Counted from the first letter of the stretch, positions 30,820 through 39,288 are shown. The stretch is DNA of 43,376 nucleotides from Bacillota bacterium (GCA_016281935.1 JAEEJN010000104.1:1-43376), one strand, 5' to 3'. Notes: a model not told the origin generated them from the letters alone. A program made the numbers and translations.

Positions 30820-31989
30820 TCAGAGACGCGCTACACCGCTTTCCCGCGCCGCCGCAGCCACGGCCGCAGCCACGGCAGGACCTACGCGCTTGTCGAACGC
30901 AAGGGGCAGGATGTATTCGGCGTTCAGTTCCTCTTCGCTCACGAGATCCGCCAGGGCATGGGAAGCCGCCTGCTTCATCGCCTCGTTGATGTCTCTCGCA
31001 CGCACGTCCAGAGCGCCCCGGAACAGGCCTGGGAACGCGAGCACGTTGTTGATCTGGTTGGGATGGTCGCTCCGTCCGGTGCCGACCACGGCGGCTCCGG
31101 CAGCAAGGGCCTCATCCGGCTCGATCTCGGGCACGGGGTTCGCCATGGGGAACACGATGGCGCCTTCGTTCATGGAGCGGATCATATCCTGGCTCACGAT
31201 GTGAGGCGCGCTGACCCCGATGAAGACGTCGGCGCCCTTCATGGCGTCCGCTAGTTTACCGCTGAACTTTTCGGGGTTCGTGAGGGCCGCCATCTCCGCC
31301 TGCGCCGAATTCATCTCGGCGCCTTCGCACAGGATGCCGCAGCGGTCCACCATCTTGAGATGCTTCACGCCCAGGTTCATGAGATGCCTGCCGATCGCGA
31401 TGCCCGCGGAACCCGCGCCGTTGATCACGACCCTGGCTTCTCCGATGGACTTGCCGACGACGCGGAGCGCGTTCAGCATGGCCGCTCCGACGACGATGGC
31501 CGTGCCGTGCTGGTCGTCATGGAACACGGGGATGTCGCAGATCTCCTTCAGTTTCCTCTCGATCTCGAAGCAGCGGGGCGCGGCGATGTCCTCCAGGTTG
31601 ATGCCGCCGAAGCTGCCGGAAATGAGATAGATCGTCCGCACGATCTCGTCCACGTCCTTGCTCCGGATGCAGATGGGGAACGCGTCCACGTCGCCGAATG
31701 CCTTGAAAAGAGCGCACTTGCCCTCCATGACGGGCATGCCGGCTTCGGGTCCGATGTCTCCGAGTCCCAGGACGGCCGTACCGTCCGTGATCACGGCGAC
31801 GAGGTTGTGTCTGCGGGTCAGAGAGAAGGAAAGATCATAGTCCTTCTGGATCTCCAGACAGGGCTGAGCCACGCCGGGCGTATAGGCGAGGGACAGATCC
31901 TCCTTGTTGCGGACAGGGACGCGGGAAACGATCTCGATCTTTCCCTGCCATTCTCCATGCAGACGAAGGGATTCCTCCGCATAGTTCAT
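30820..31989 (-). CDS. Malic enzyme (NAD(P)-dependent, malate to pyruvate)
   Basis: The protein, about 389 residues, is a short-type bacterial malic enzyme that oxidatively decarboxylates malate. Segments [21 protein letters not shown] (metal site) and [14 protein letters not shown] (NAD(P) fold) are present. I choose the ATG at 31989 because AGGAGG lies 8 bp upstream; the 35 extra residues of the longer frame would begin upstream of the promoter's expected start site. Cofactor preference cannot be told. It forms a unit with the 2HCT transporter for malate use, driven by the promoter at 32029-32057. Confidence 0.92.
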   Translation of the reverse strand: MNYAEESLRLHGEWQGKIEIVSRVPVRNKEDLSLAYTPGVAQPCLEIQKDYDLSFSLTRRHNLVAVITDGTAVLGLGDIGPEAGMPVMEGKCALFKAFGDVDAFPICIRSKDVDEIVRTIYLISGSFGGINLEDIAAPRCFEIERKLKEICDIPVFHDDQHGTAIVVGAAMLNALRVVGKSIGEARVVINGAGSAGIAIGRHLMNLGVKHLKMVDRCGILCEGAEMNSAQAEMAALTNPEKFSGKLADAMKGADVFIGVSAPHIVSQDMIRSMNEGAIVFPMANPVPEIEPDEALAAGAAVVGTGRSDHPNQINNVLAFPGLFRGALDVRARDINEAMKQAASHALADLVSEEELNAEYILPLAFDKRVGPAVAAAVAAAARESGVARL

Positions 31990-32028
31990 ATAGGCCACCT
32001 CCTTGTAAAGTTTGCCATATCTGTCTTC

Positions 32029-32057
32029 ATTATATATTAGGACAGTGTGCAAATCAA
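32029..32057 (-). promoter_or_regulatory. Promoter of the malic enzyme unit
   Basis: On the minus strand TTGATT (32057-32052), a 17-bp spacer and TATAAT (32034-32029), 40 bp upstream of the chosen ATG. Confidence 0.75.
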
Positions 32058-32108
32058 CCAAAATCGTTATAGATTCGCTTGTATCGTTTGCCATGCATAC
32101 TATAAGCC

Positions 32109-32143
32109 AAAAAGGAAGCCGTCCCCTCCCGGGAACGGCTTCC
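32109..32143 (-). terminator. Terminator after the small Nif11-like gene
   Basis: A 9-bp stem GGAAGCCGT/ACGGCTTCC (32114-32122 and 32135-32143) is followed on the minus strand by TTTTT (32113-32109), directly after the TAG of the 65-residue gene. Confidence 0.85.
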
Positions 32144-32149
32144 CACCGT

Positions 32150-32347
32150 CTACCTTATGAATCCGAGTTCCCGTGCTTTGCGCATGTACTTCGGGATATC
32201 GGCGAGCGAAAGCTTCACGCCGTATTTCCCGGCGAATGCGAGAAGATCTCCCGGGGACAGCTTCCCGTCCGCCGTGAGTGCTTCGACTTCCTTACGGAAC
32301 GCTTCATCCGTCCGGTACCTTTCGACCAGTTCTTCTACGGTCGCCAT
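32150..32347 (-). CDS. Small protein, weakly Nif11-like
   Basis: The 65-residue protein starts MATVEELVERYRTDEAFRKEV and continues with a second helix and LLAFAGKYGVKLSLADI, a pattern similar to Nif11-type leader peptides (two helices, then a GV-like step). Unlike a classical Nif11 precursor it has no glycine doublet followed by a Cys/Ser/Thr-rich core; it ends in a basic KARELGFIR. AGGAGG lies 8 bp before the ATG and a good terminator follows, so the gene is probably real. No peptide-modifying enzyme is nearby. Function unknown; it may be a small regulatory or binding protein. It lies 71 bp after the GNAT gene and may be cotranscribed. Confidence 0.7.
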   Translation of the reverse strand: MATVEELVERYRTDEAFRKEVEALTADGKLSPGDLLAFAGKYGVKLSLADIPKYMRKARELGFIR

Positions 32348-32418
32348 TGGTCACCCCTCCTCTCGCTTGCATCCATCCGGCATCACTGAATACCGTGATG
32401 ACCGGTACCCGCAGCCGT

Positions 32419-32970
32419 TCATGCTTCTTCCCCTCTCCCGCAATCGATCCGATACTGCAGGATCGTCCGGTCCGGATGCTCCGGATCAGGCACTGTCCGC
32501 CAGAAGACGCCGCCGCAGTGCTCCATGACGCGCGCAGACGCAGGATTATCCTCATAACAGCCGAGGACTGCCCGGCGGATGCCTCTCTTTCCGGCCTCTT
32601 CCAGCGTCAGACGCAGGATTTCCGTCGCGCAGCCCCGATTCCGGAGAGAAGGTCGGACACCGTACCCGATGTGCCCCCAGGACGCGAGCGTCTCTGCAAA
32701 AAGCTCCAGACGCAGGGAAGCGGCTCCGACCAGTGTCCCCTCCGCGTCCGTCACGAACCATGAAACGGTCCGAGGATACCGCGGATCCAGGCCGACACCT
32801 TCCTCGTAACCCTCCAGTGCCTTCGCAAAAGCGGCAAAAGCCTCCGGGCTCTCCACGGCCATGCCCAGGAACCAAGGCGCGATCCGTGTTCCGCTGGCCT
32901 CCCATTCCTCCATCATCCGAAGATAAGCCCCGTAATGCTCCGGTCCCGGCTTCACGAGCTTCAATTCCAT
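32419..32970 (-). CDS. GNAT-family N-acetyltransferase
   Basis: The protein, about 183 residues, has the GNAT fold. IGYGVRPSLRNRGCATEIL is the acetyl-CoA-binding segment (RxxGxA-like) and AVLGCYEDNPASARVMEHCGG is the typical C-terminal strand and helix. The acceptor is unknown; the sequence is of the ElaA/RimJ-like acetyltransferase type. I choose the ATG at 32970, preceded by GGGAGG at 10 bp; an earlier in-frame ATG at 33006 has no ribosome site and lies at the promoter -10. TTCACA-N17-TATAAT lies upstream. Confidence 0.85.
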   Translation of the reverse strand: MELKLVKPGPEHYGAYLRMMEEWEASGTRIAPWFLGMAVESPEAFAAFAKALEGYEEGVGLDPRYPRTVSWFVTDAEGTLVGAASLRLELFAETLASWGHIGYGVRPSLRNRGCATEILRLTLEEAGKRGIRRAVLGCYEDNPASARVMEHCGGVFWRTVPDPEHPDRTILQYRIDCGRGEEA

Positions 32971-33011
32971 ACCGTCTTTGCCTCCCATGCTCGTTATACT
33001 GTTCACAGGAC

Positions 33012-33040
33012 ATTATAAGGGAAAAGCCGGCCCGTGTGAA
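33012..33040 (-). promoter_or_regulatory. Promoter for the GNAT gene
   Basis: On the minus strand TTCACA (33040-33035), 17-bp spacer, TATAAT (33017-33012), 42 bp upstream of the chosen ATG. Confidence 0.7.
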
Positions 33041-33163
33041 GCCTCGCACGACTAAAGCCGCGTGCTTCCCAGTGCTGCCGCTGATGTGCAGTACGCGCTC
33101 TTCGGGAGGATCGGACGGGAGGATCTGGAAAAGGCCTCCTCCTCTTCTGTCGGATGACGTGCA

Positions 33164-33193
33164 TTGCACCGTTTCGGGATTCTATGCTACAAT
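33164..33193 (+). promoter_or_regulatory. Promoter for the TIGR04076-family gene
   Basis: TTGCAC (33164-33169), 18-bp spacer and TACAAT (33188-33193), 25 bp before the ATG at 33218. Confidence 0.6.
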
Positions 33194-33217
33194 GAGAAAA
33201 AAGATCCGGAGGCGGAT

Positions 33218-33718
33218 ATGAGATACAAAGTCAGAGTAACCGTCCTTGACAAAAAGGCGTTCGCCGAATTCCGCGACCGCTGCTGCCCCGATCCCGGGGA
33301 GAGCGTATGTTCCTGCTATCAGATCGGTGACCAGTTCCTGTTCGATCCGGACAGGGACCGGAACTGTTTCAGGAACTGCGGGCTGAATACGCTGACCCGC
33401 ACGGCCGGAGATCCCCGGGCCATTCCCGGCGGCCCGGTCATCCCCCACTGTGCTCTGGCCTGGGACGTCCTTTCCCGGTTCATCACGGTCGGGCTCGCGG
33501 GCGGTTCCTTCCGCGGAACCGGGAGCGAACCGAACGGCTCCGCCGTCCTGTGCTGCCCTGACGGAACAAGGCCCGTTGTGTTCAGGATCGAGCGTCTGGA
33601 CGCACAGGAAGCCCCCTCCCAGCAGCTGCGGTCCACGGAAAAAGCGGACTCCGGCGATGCCTCCCGTTCCGAACGGATGGAGGAAGGCGGGACTCGCGAC
33701 CCGGAGCGGATGCGGTAG
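33218..33718 (+). CDS. TIGR04076-family protein of unknown function
   Basis: The 166-residue protein starts MRYKVRVTVLDKKAFAEF and has the family's GLNTLTRTAGDP, IPHCALAWDVLSRFITVGLAGGS and CCPDGTRPVVFRIERLD segments. The first 125 residues match the usual family core; the last 40 are an extra, Ser/Glu/Arg-rich, probably disordered tail. Conserved cysteines (CCPDPGESVCSC, HC, CC) suggest metal binding, but no function is established. I choose the ATG at 33218, preceded by GGAGG at 5 bp, since an upstream in-frame ATG lies inside the promoter. Confidence 0.82.
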   Translation: MRYKVRVTVLDKKAFAEFRDRCCPDPGESVCSCYQIGDQFLFDPDRDRNCFRNCGLNTLTRTAGDPRAIPGGPVIPHCALAWDVLSRFITVGLAGGSFRGTGSEPNGSAVLCCPDGTRPVVFRIERLDAQEAPSQQLRSTEKADSGDASRSERMEEGGTRDPERMR

Positions 33719-33735
33719 TCAATAACGGTCCTTAT

Positions 33736-33766
33736 AAAAGAGGGCAGCACGAAGCTGTCCTCTTTT
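33736..33766. terminator. Two-way terminator between convergent genes
   Basis: A 13-bp stem (33736-33748 and 33754-33766, one G-T) with a 5-nt loop has AAAA at its left end and TTTT at its right end. It serves the gene ending at 33718 and the one ending at 33779 from the other strand. Confidence 0.85.
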
Positions 33767-33778
33767 CATATCCGGTCT

Positions 33779-34345
33779 TCAGTAATACATGTCGAAGCCG
33801 TTTTCCAATGCCTTCGCATAGGTCACACCGGCCTGTTCCAGTGCCGGGACAATGTATTCCCTGTTGTACCGCCCCACGGAGATACGGTCATAGGCCCGCA
33901 TACCCATATGCGTGAGTCCGCGCTCCAGCTGTGTCAGGCATTCCAGGGTGCCTCTGCCCGTACCGCCGGCACAGGCGACGAGGACGCAGCGCTTCTCCGC
34001 GAGCGAATGATTCTTCGCGGCGTCACAGCGGCGGAGCCTGTCGAAGAACGCCTTGAAGCATTCCGTCATGTCCGACCAGTAGACCGCGCTGATCCACACG
34101 ATGCCGTCCGCTTCCCGGAGTGTACGGTAGATCTCCTCGAAATCGTCACGGATGACGCAGGAACCCGTCTTGTTGCAGGTCCCCCACCCGTTGCCGCAGG
34201 CGCGGCAGTGTTCCAGTTTTTTTCTGTTCAGATGGATCTCTTCCGTCTGTACGCCCGCATCCGCGAGACCGCGCACGAAGCTGTCCTTCGCGGACGCCGT
34301 CAGTCCGTCCGTGTTGGGACTGGACCATACGACTGCCACTCTCAT
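33779..34345 (-). CDS. Flavodoxin-fold NAD(P)H-dependent oxidoreductase
   Basis: The 188-residue protein starts with VAVVWSSPNTDGLTASA, the phosphate loop of NADPH-dependent FMN reductases, and has the CRACGNGWGTCNKTGSC cysteine-rich segment common in the iron-sulphur flavoprotein-like subgroup, then ADGIVWISAVYWSDMT at the flavin site. Substrate unknown. GGAGG lies 9 bp before the ATG. It is the last gene of a three-gene unit, 31 bp after the methyltransferase-like gene. Confidence 0.88.
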   Translation of the reverse strand: MRVAVVWSSPNTDGLTASAKDSFVRGLADAGVQTEEIHLNRKKLEHCRACGNGWGTCNKTGSCVIRDDFEEIYRTLREADGIVWISAVYWSDMTECFKAFFDRLRRCDAAKNHSLAEKRCVLVACAGGTGRGTLECLTQLERGLTHMGMRAYDRISVGRYNREYIVPALEQAGVTYAKALENGFDMYY

Positions 34346-34376
34346 CCTTCTTATCCTCCCTTCGTCTCCTTCCCGG

Positions 34377-35048
34377 TCACCAGAGGAACGGGATCAGTCT
34401 GTATCTGACTTTGTTTTTGTATTCTCTGTATCCCTCGAGTCCTTCTTCCAGGACTTTTTCCTCGTTGGCGATCCGCCTGACGATGATGGGGATGTAGGCG
34501 AGCATGACCGCAAAGGAAAGGATGGATCCGAGCACAAGGGGCATGGCCAGGAACAGCAGCAGCGTCACCGCGTACATGGGATGTCTCACGATCCCGTACA
34601 GCCCGCTGTCCACGACTTTCTGTCCTTCCTGCACCTCCACTGTGCGCGACAGATACATGTTCTCCTGCAGGACCTCCGCATACAGGGCGTAGGCGGCAAG
34701 GAAAACAGCCGCAGCGATCCACGATACGGCGTCCGGAAGGACGATCCATCCGAAGCGGCGGTTCAGTCCGGCCAGCACGAAGGCCGTCAGGAACATAAGG
34801 GCGCTCAGCCGGATCACCGTTTTCTGCTCATCCTGCTTTTCCCGAGCGTCCAGGCGTCTGCGGAGCAGATCCGGATCCTTTTTCATGAGGACGAGGCCGG
34901 CTGCGAACATGGGGACGAACAGGATCCCCATGAAGAGCCAGGCCTGGGGCCAGTCGAGCGTCCACGCGGGTAGGAACAGCAGGAGCGCTACGAGAACGAC
35001 TCCCGCCGCGAATTTTCCGACGGCTTCTCCGAACAGCTTTTCGTCCAT
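34377..35048 (-). CDS. Isoprenylcysteine carboxyl methyltransferase family membrane protein
   Basis: The 223-residue protein has about five hydrophobic segments and the C-terminal motif of the ICMT/PEMT-like family: GLYGIVRHPMYAV, a hydrophobic stretch, then RRIANEEKVLEEGLEGYREY. Such bacterial proteins are predicted SAM-dependent methyltransferases whose substrates are mostly unknown. GGAGG lies 11 bp before the ATG. It sits 24 bp after the Sel1-like membrane protein gene and 31 bp before the flavodoxin-fold gene. Confidence 0.87.
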   Translation of the reverse strand: MDEKLFGEAVGKFAAGVVLVALLLFLPAWTLDWPQAWLFMGILFVPMFAAGLVLMKKDPDLLRRRLDAREKQDEQKTVIRLSALMFLTAFVLAGLNRRFGWIVLPDAVSWIAAAVFLAAYALYAEVLQENMYLSRTVEVQEGQKVVDSGLYGIVRHPMYAVTLLLFLAMPLVLGSILSFAVMLAYIPIIVRRIANEEKVLEEGLEGYREYKNKVRYRLIPFLW

Positions 35049-35072
35049 AACCGGCTTAACCTCCAGAATCCG

Positions 35073-36392
35073 TCAGCGGTTTTCCTGCAGCCACTTCTTT
35101 GCACTATCCGACCCGAATGCGGAAGCCTTTCGCATGAGTTCACGGCCAACCGTATCGTTTTTTTCAACGCCTATGCCTGCACAGTATGCGAAGGCCAGGA
35201 CATATAAAGCGTGCGGGGTGTCTTCCAGGAAGTAGTCTCCCCCGTCGGACTCCGCCCGGAAACCGCGGGCCGCGGCTTCGGCCCAGAAGAATGCAAGCAC
35301 ATCGTTCTTTGTTTCATTTTCATTATGATAATAGATCGCGAGCGCTGTCATGGCGCCCACCAGGCCCTCCCTCGCGTTGCGGCGGAACAGTTCGAGGATC
35401 TCGGGTTTGCCGGCCGGGACTTTCATGTCCCAGTCTGCGAGCAGCCGGCGATACACTTCCGGCGACACGTTCATCCACTTTTTCTGAGGCGGCGAGGATT
35501 TCATGCGGGATGCGAGCGCACCGCTGAACCAGGAAGGCGTCAGTTCGTATTTCCAGTCCCTCCGCGCGAGAGACCAGTCGACGATGCTCCGTCTGACCTC
35601 GTCCATTCTTGCGCTGCATTCATCTGCTTTGGCTTTTCGGATCCGCCGGACCTCGGGAGAGGCGCCGTCCCAGTCCCCTGCGAAATCATACATGCGCTGA
35701 CGGAAGGCCTCGAACATGGCGTCGGCCTTGGCTTCGACGTTCTGTTTCTGCCGTTCGATCTCCTTTCTCGGTCCAATCGGCGCCGTGACGCGCTTGATCA
35801 GGAAGACGATGAAGAGGATCAGGCAGACACCCAGGACGATGGGCAGAGCCAGCGGCTTGTCCACGAACTTCGTATAGGCGATCGTCCCCGCGATCCCGAC
35901 GATGATCCCGAAGCCTTCCCATTCGAGGTATTTCCCGAACAGGACGCAGAGGGAGATGCCGAAGGCGAGGAAAACGATGACGGAGACGAGCGTGAAGGCG
36001 GTCGACGGGTTGTCCGTATAGAGCACCGCGCCGAGGTAGTACATGACTCCGGCAAGCACGGCGCTGATCACGGACCAGACCATGCCGGGCACGCCGTCGG
36101 AATACTCGATCGCTTTGGCGACAGGATCGCCGCCCAGATAGCGGTCACGTTCTCTGACCGCGATCTTCAGATCGACCGCAAGCGGTCCGTTGAGTTCCGA
36201 TACGTATTCATAGGGAGCAGCGACCTCCGGCGGAAGCTCCGCGGAACCGACCCACACCGTCCGGTTGGTCAGGAACGTCGGGATCGGGCTGCTCACGGAG
36301 AGAGGACGGTCGGCCATCGCCTGGTTTACCGGTTCCCTGCTGCTGTTGCTGTATTTCGGGTCTTTTTTGCTGTAGTCCTTCATGTCTTTCAA
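35073..36392 (-). CDS. Membrane protein with a C-terminal Sel1-like repeat region, TTG start
   Basis: The 439-residue protein has a hydrophilic N-terminus of about 100 residues, three or four membrane segments at about 104-210, a charged helical middle that may be coiled coil (GPRKEIERQKQNVEAKADAM), and a C-terminal region with Sel1-type helical repeats (MTALAIYYHNE..., ALYVLAFAYCAGIGVEKND). Sel1 repeats usually bind proteins. GGAGG at 36406-36402 lies 9 bp before a TTG at 36392 but 18 bp before the first ATG (36383), so the TTG is the better start. It heads a three-gene unit. Function not recognised. Confidence 0.72.
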   Translation of the reverse strand: MKDMKDYSKKDPKYSNSSREPVNQAMADRPLSVSSPIPTFLTNRTVWVGSAELPPEVAAPYEYVSELNGPLAVDLKIAVRERDRYLGGDPVAKAIEYSDGVPGMVWSVISAVLAGVMYYLGAVLYTDNPSTAFTLVSVIVFLAFGISLCVLFGKYLEWEGFGIIVGIAGTIAYTKFVDKPLALPIVLGVCLILFIVFLIKRVTAPIGPRKEIERQKQNVEAKADAMFEAFRQRMYDFAGDWDGASPEVRRIRKAKADECSARMDEVRRSIVDWSLARRDWKYELTPSWFSGALASRMKSSPPQKKWMNVSPEVYRRLLADWDMKVPAGKPEILELFRRNAREGLVGAMTALAIYYHNENETKNDVLAFFWAEAAARGFRAESDGGDYFLEDTPHALYVLAFAYCAGIGVEKNDTVGRELMRKASAFGSDSAKKWLQENR

Positions 36393-36431
36393 GAAACTGC
36401 ACCTCCATCCGGCAGGACCTGCCTTGTGCTC

Positions 36432-36461
36432 ATTGTATCACGGACACATCGGAATCGGCAA
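36432..36461 (-). promoter_or_regulatory. Possible promoter for the Sel1-like membrane protein unit
   Basis: On the minus strand TTGCCG (36461-36456), 18-bp spacer, TACAAT (36437-36432), 40 bp before the TTG start. Confidence 0.5.
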
Positions 36462-36483
36462 TCGCAAATCGCCCGGGATCCGT

Positions 36484-36512
36484 TTGTCATTTCCCTGCAA
36501 AACTGTTATCAT
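36484..36512 (+). promoter_or_regulatory. Promoter for the GH31 gene
   Basis: TTGTCA (36484-36489), 17-bp spacer, TATCAT (36507-36512), 40 bp before the ATG; both boxes are one base from consensus. Confidence 0.6.
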
Positions 36513-36551
36513 TAAGGCAGTCAATGCAATCTGTCTCAGGAGGTTCACACC

Positions 36552-39032
36552 ATGGCTTCCCAGCGTTTCACCTATCCCGTGCATCCCCTGGCTCTTTCCG
36601 AAAACATCGTCTCAGGGAGTCATTACCGCTTCACGGTCCTTACGGACCGGCTGCTCCGTCTGGAATACGATCCGGACGGCGTGTTCGAGGACAGGGCAAG
36701 CCAGCGCATCTTCTACCGCGATCTTCCCCCCGTTCCCTTCCGTGCGGAAAAGGAAGGAGACGACCTCGTCATCACGACCGCTTCCCTCCGTCTGAGGTAC
36801 CGTCAGGACGCTCCCTTCGGCCGTGACACGCTGAATGTCACGCTTCTTACGGAACCGGCTTCCTCCTGGGCTTTCGGCGAGGAATTCGAGGACCTGGGCG
36901 GAACGGCCGAGACACTCGACACGATCAACGGAGCTCTTCCCGTGGACCGTGGCGTCGTCTCCCGGAACGGTTTCTCCGTTCTCGACGATTCCTCCGCCAT
37001 GCTTCTGGATGAGGACGGCTGGGTGCAGCCCAGGCGGGAAGGCGTGACGGACGTCTATTTCTTCGGATACGGCTTTGCCTATACGGAAGCCGTCGCCGAT
37101 TTCTACCGTCTGACCGGAAAGCCGCCCATGCTCCCCGCCTACGCCCTTGGCAACTGGTGGAGCCGCTACTATTCCTACAGGCAGCAGGAATACCTGGACC
37201 TCATGGACCGCTTCCGCGAAGAAGACGTGCCCTTCACCGTATCCGTCGTGGATATGGGCTGGCATATCACGGACGTGCCGGAAGACGTCGCAGAAGAGAG
37301 CCGTGCCATGAACCTCGGACCCGGCTGGACGGGCTATACCTGGAACAAGGATCTCTTCCCGGACTACAGGGCTTTCCTGCAGGAGCTCCACAAGCGGCAC
37401 CTGAAGACCGCGCTGAACCTGCATCCCGCCAACGGGGTCGCGCGCCATGAAGTGCAGTACGAAGCCATGGCAAAGGCCCGCGGCATCGATCCCGCAAGCG
37501 GAAAGCACGTGCCCATCGACCTGCTGTCCAAGGAAGCCATGAGCGACTACTTCGACATCCTCCACCATCCTTATGAGAAGGACGGCGTGGATTTCTGGTG
37601 GATGGACTGGCAGCAGGGCCGGGATTACCGCTGGATCCATGAACCCAACCGGAACGGCAGGCTGAAGGATCCCCGAGAGATTCTGGATCCCCTCTGGCTC
37701 CTGAACCACCTGCACATCGCGGACATTACCCGGGACGGGAAAAGGCCCATGTTCTTCTCCCGCTACTCCGGGCCCGGAAGCCACCGCTATCCGGTCGGCT
37801 TCTCCGGCGATTCCTACGTCACGTGGGAGAGTCTGGACTTCCAGCCCCGCTTCACCGCCATGGCCTCCAACATCGGCTACGGTTGGTGGAGCCATGACAT
37901 CGGCGGCCACAACCTGGGTTACCGGGACGAAGACCTCCTCATTCGCTGGGTGCAGCTCGGTGTCTTCTCTCCGATCAACCGGCTCCACAGCACGCAGAAC
38001 GACTTCATCCGCAAGGAACCCTGGACCTGCGACGCAAGGCACGAAGCGGTCATGAAGGACTTCCTCAGGCTCCGTCACAGGCTCTTCCCCTATCTGTACA
38101 CCATGAACAGGCGCTGCCACGAAGAAGGTCTTGAACTGGTGCAGCCCCTGTATTACCGGTATCCCAAAGCCTCCGCGGCCTACGAGCACAAAAACCAGTT
38201 CTTCTTCGGGGACCAGCTCATGGTCGCGCCGATCACGGAGCCCAACAGCGGCGTGGATTTCCTCGGACGCGTGGAGACCTGGCTGCCTCAGGGCGACTGG
38301 TTCGACGTCTTCACCGGGATCCGCTATCACGCGGAGAAAGCCCGGACGATCGAGATGTTCCGTCCGATCGAACGGATCCCCGTGCTGGCCAAGGCCGGAG
38401 GCATCGTGCCCCTTATGGTGCATCAGCCGCGGGAAAACCGTCTCTACAACAGTGACGCCATGGAAGTCTTCGTCTTCCCCGGTGCGGACGGGCGTTTCGT
38501 CCTGTATGAAGACGAAGGCGAAGGCAGCGCTTTCGAGAACGGCGCATACGCCCAGACAGAGATGAAGCTTGCCTGGGGAGACGGGGCCGTCTTCACGATC
38601 TCTCCCGCAGAGGGCGACAGAAGCCTGATTCCGGAGCTGAGACGCTGGACGATCCGTTTCCGCGGTTTCGGGAACATCCGCGCAGAAGCATCCGTTGCCG
38701 GACGGACCGTTTCCTGTGAAGTGCAGAGAGACGACGGGACGCACACGTCCACGGTCGTCCTGGAAGCCGGGACGAACGAAGAGATCCGGATCGTTCTGAC
38801 GGGCAGTCTGATCACGGACAACGGGGACGAGCTCGAGCGCTGCTTCGACCTTCTGCAGTCCGCCCGCATGTCCGCCGAAGTCAAGGCGTTCATGTACAAA
38901 CAGCTCTGCCGGACGGATCTCTCGATCCACCAGCGCCTGCACAGACTCGACGTGCGATCCTATGAGGAACAGCATCTGCACAATGCGATCCGCGAACAGC
39001 TGACCCTCATCCAGGAGGAGTTCCCCCGCTGA
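36552..39032 (+). CDS. Glycoside hydrolase family 31 (alpha-glucosidase/xylosidase type)
   Basis: The 826-residue cytoplasmic protein (no signal peptide) has a beta-sandwich N-domain, a catalytic barrel with nucleophile Asp352 (DFWWMDWQQG) and general acid Asp420 (GFSGDSYVTW), the GWWSHDIGGH segment near 440, and beta domains beyond 560. After the usual end, about 85 residues form a helical extension (ELERCFDLLQSARMSAEV onward) that I do not recognise. The enzyme should cleave terminal alpha-glycosides; exact sugar preference is not predictable. AGGAGG lies 8 bp upstream. It is apparently monocistronic. Confidence 0.92.
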   Translation: MASQRFTYPVHPLALSENIVSGSHYRFTVLTDRLLRLEYDPDGVFEDRASQRIFYRDLPPVPFRAEKEGDDLVITTASLRLRYRQDAPFGRDTLNVTLLTEPASSWAFGEEFEDLGGTAETLDTINGALPVDRGVVSRNGFSVLDDSSAMLLDEDGWVQPRREGVTDVYFFGYGFAYTEAVADFYRLTGKPPMLPAYALGNWWSRYYSYRQQEYLDLMDRFREEDVPFTVSVVDMGWHITDVPEDVAEESRAMNLGPGWTGYTWNKDLFPDYRAFLQELHKRHLKTALNLHPANGVARHEVQYEAMAKARGIDPASGKHVPIDLLSKEAMSDYFDILHHPYEKDGVDFWWMDWQQGRDYRWIHEPNRNGRLKDPREILDPLWLLNHLHIADITRDGKRPMFFSRYSGPGSHRYPVGFSGDSYVTWESLDFQPRFTAMASNIGYGWWSHDIGGHNLGYRDEDLLIRWVQLGVFSPINRLHSTQNDFIRKEPWTCDARHEAVMKDFLRLRHRLFPYLYTMNRRCHEEGLELVQPLYYRYPKASAAYEHKNQFFFGDQLMVAPITEPNSGVDFLGRVETWLPQGDWFDVFTGIRYHAEKARTIEMFRPIERIPVLAKAGGIVPLMVHQPRENRLYNSDAMEVFVFPGADGRFVLYEDEGEGSAFENGAYAQTEMKLAWGDGAVFTISPAEGDRSLIPELRRWTIRFRGFGNIRAEASVAGRTVSCEVQRDDGTHTSTVVLEAGTNEEIRIVLTGSLITDNGDELERCFDLLQSARMSAEVKAFMYKQLCRTDLSIHQRLHRLDVRSYEEQHLHNAIREQLTLIQEEFPR

Positions 39033-39039
39033 TCCGCTC

Positions 39040-39068
39040 TTGCTTTCCCGAAGGTTTTCGTGTATGCT
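39040..39068 (+). promoter_or_regulatory. Possible promoter for rubredoxin
   Basis: TTGCTT (39040-39045), 17-bp spacer, TATGCT (39063-39068), 35 bp before the ATG. The -10 is weak. Confidence 0.45.
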
Positions 39069-39103
39069 GATAGCGGGTAATTTCTGCAAAGGAGGAACAG
39101 TTC

Positions 39104-39241
39104 ATGAAGTATATCTGCGATGTGTGCGGCTGGGTCTACGACGAAGACGAAGCCGGTGTCAAGTGGGAAGATCTTCCGGATGATTTCACCTGTGAGATCT
39201 GCGGCGTAGGCAAAGACAGCTTCAGCCCCGCCGAGGAATAA
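39104..39241 (+). CDS. Rubredoxin, short form
   Basis: A 45-residue protein with the two metal-binding pairs Cys5/Cys8 (YICDVCGWVYD) and Cys30/Cys33 (FTCEICGVGKD), and the WEDLPDDF segment before the second pair. Rubredoxins carry one Fe bound by four Cys and shuttle electrons to oxygen- or peroxide-reducing enzymes in anaerobes. The loop between the pairs is about 7-8 residues shorter than in the usual 52-54-residue protein. AAAGGAGG lies just upstream and a strong terminator follows, so it is a monocistronic gene. Confidence 0.9.
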   Translation: MKYICDVCGWVYDEDEAGVKWEDLPDDFTCEICGVGKDSFSPAEE

Positions 39242-39255
39242 TCGTCAGAACAATA

Positions 39256-39288
39256 CAGGCACGGCGTGAGCCGTGCCTGCTTTTATTT
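39256..39288 (+). terminator. Terminator after rubredoxin
   Basis: A perfect 10-bp stem CAGGCACGGC/GCCGTGCCTG (39256-39265 and 39270-39279), a GTGA tetraloop, then CTTTTATTT. Confidence 0.9.

Noticed and set aside
36612-39089. An 825-codon minus-strand frame opposite the GH31 gene
   Set aside because: The GH31 frame has catalytic motifs, a promoter and a ribosome site; the antisense frame has none and mirrors its codon bias.
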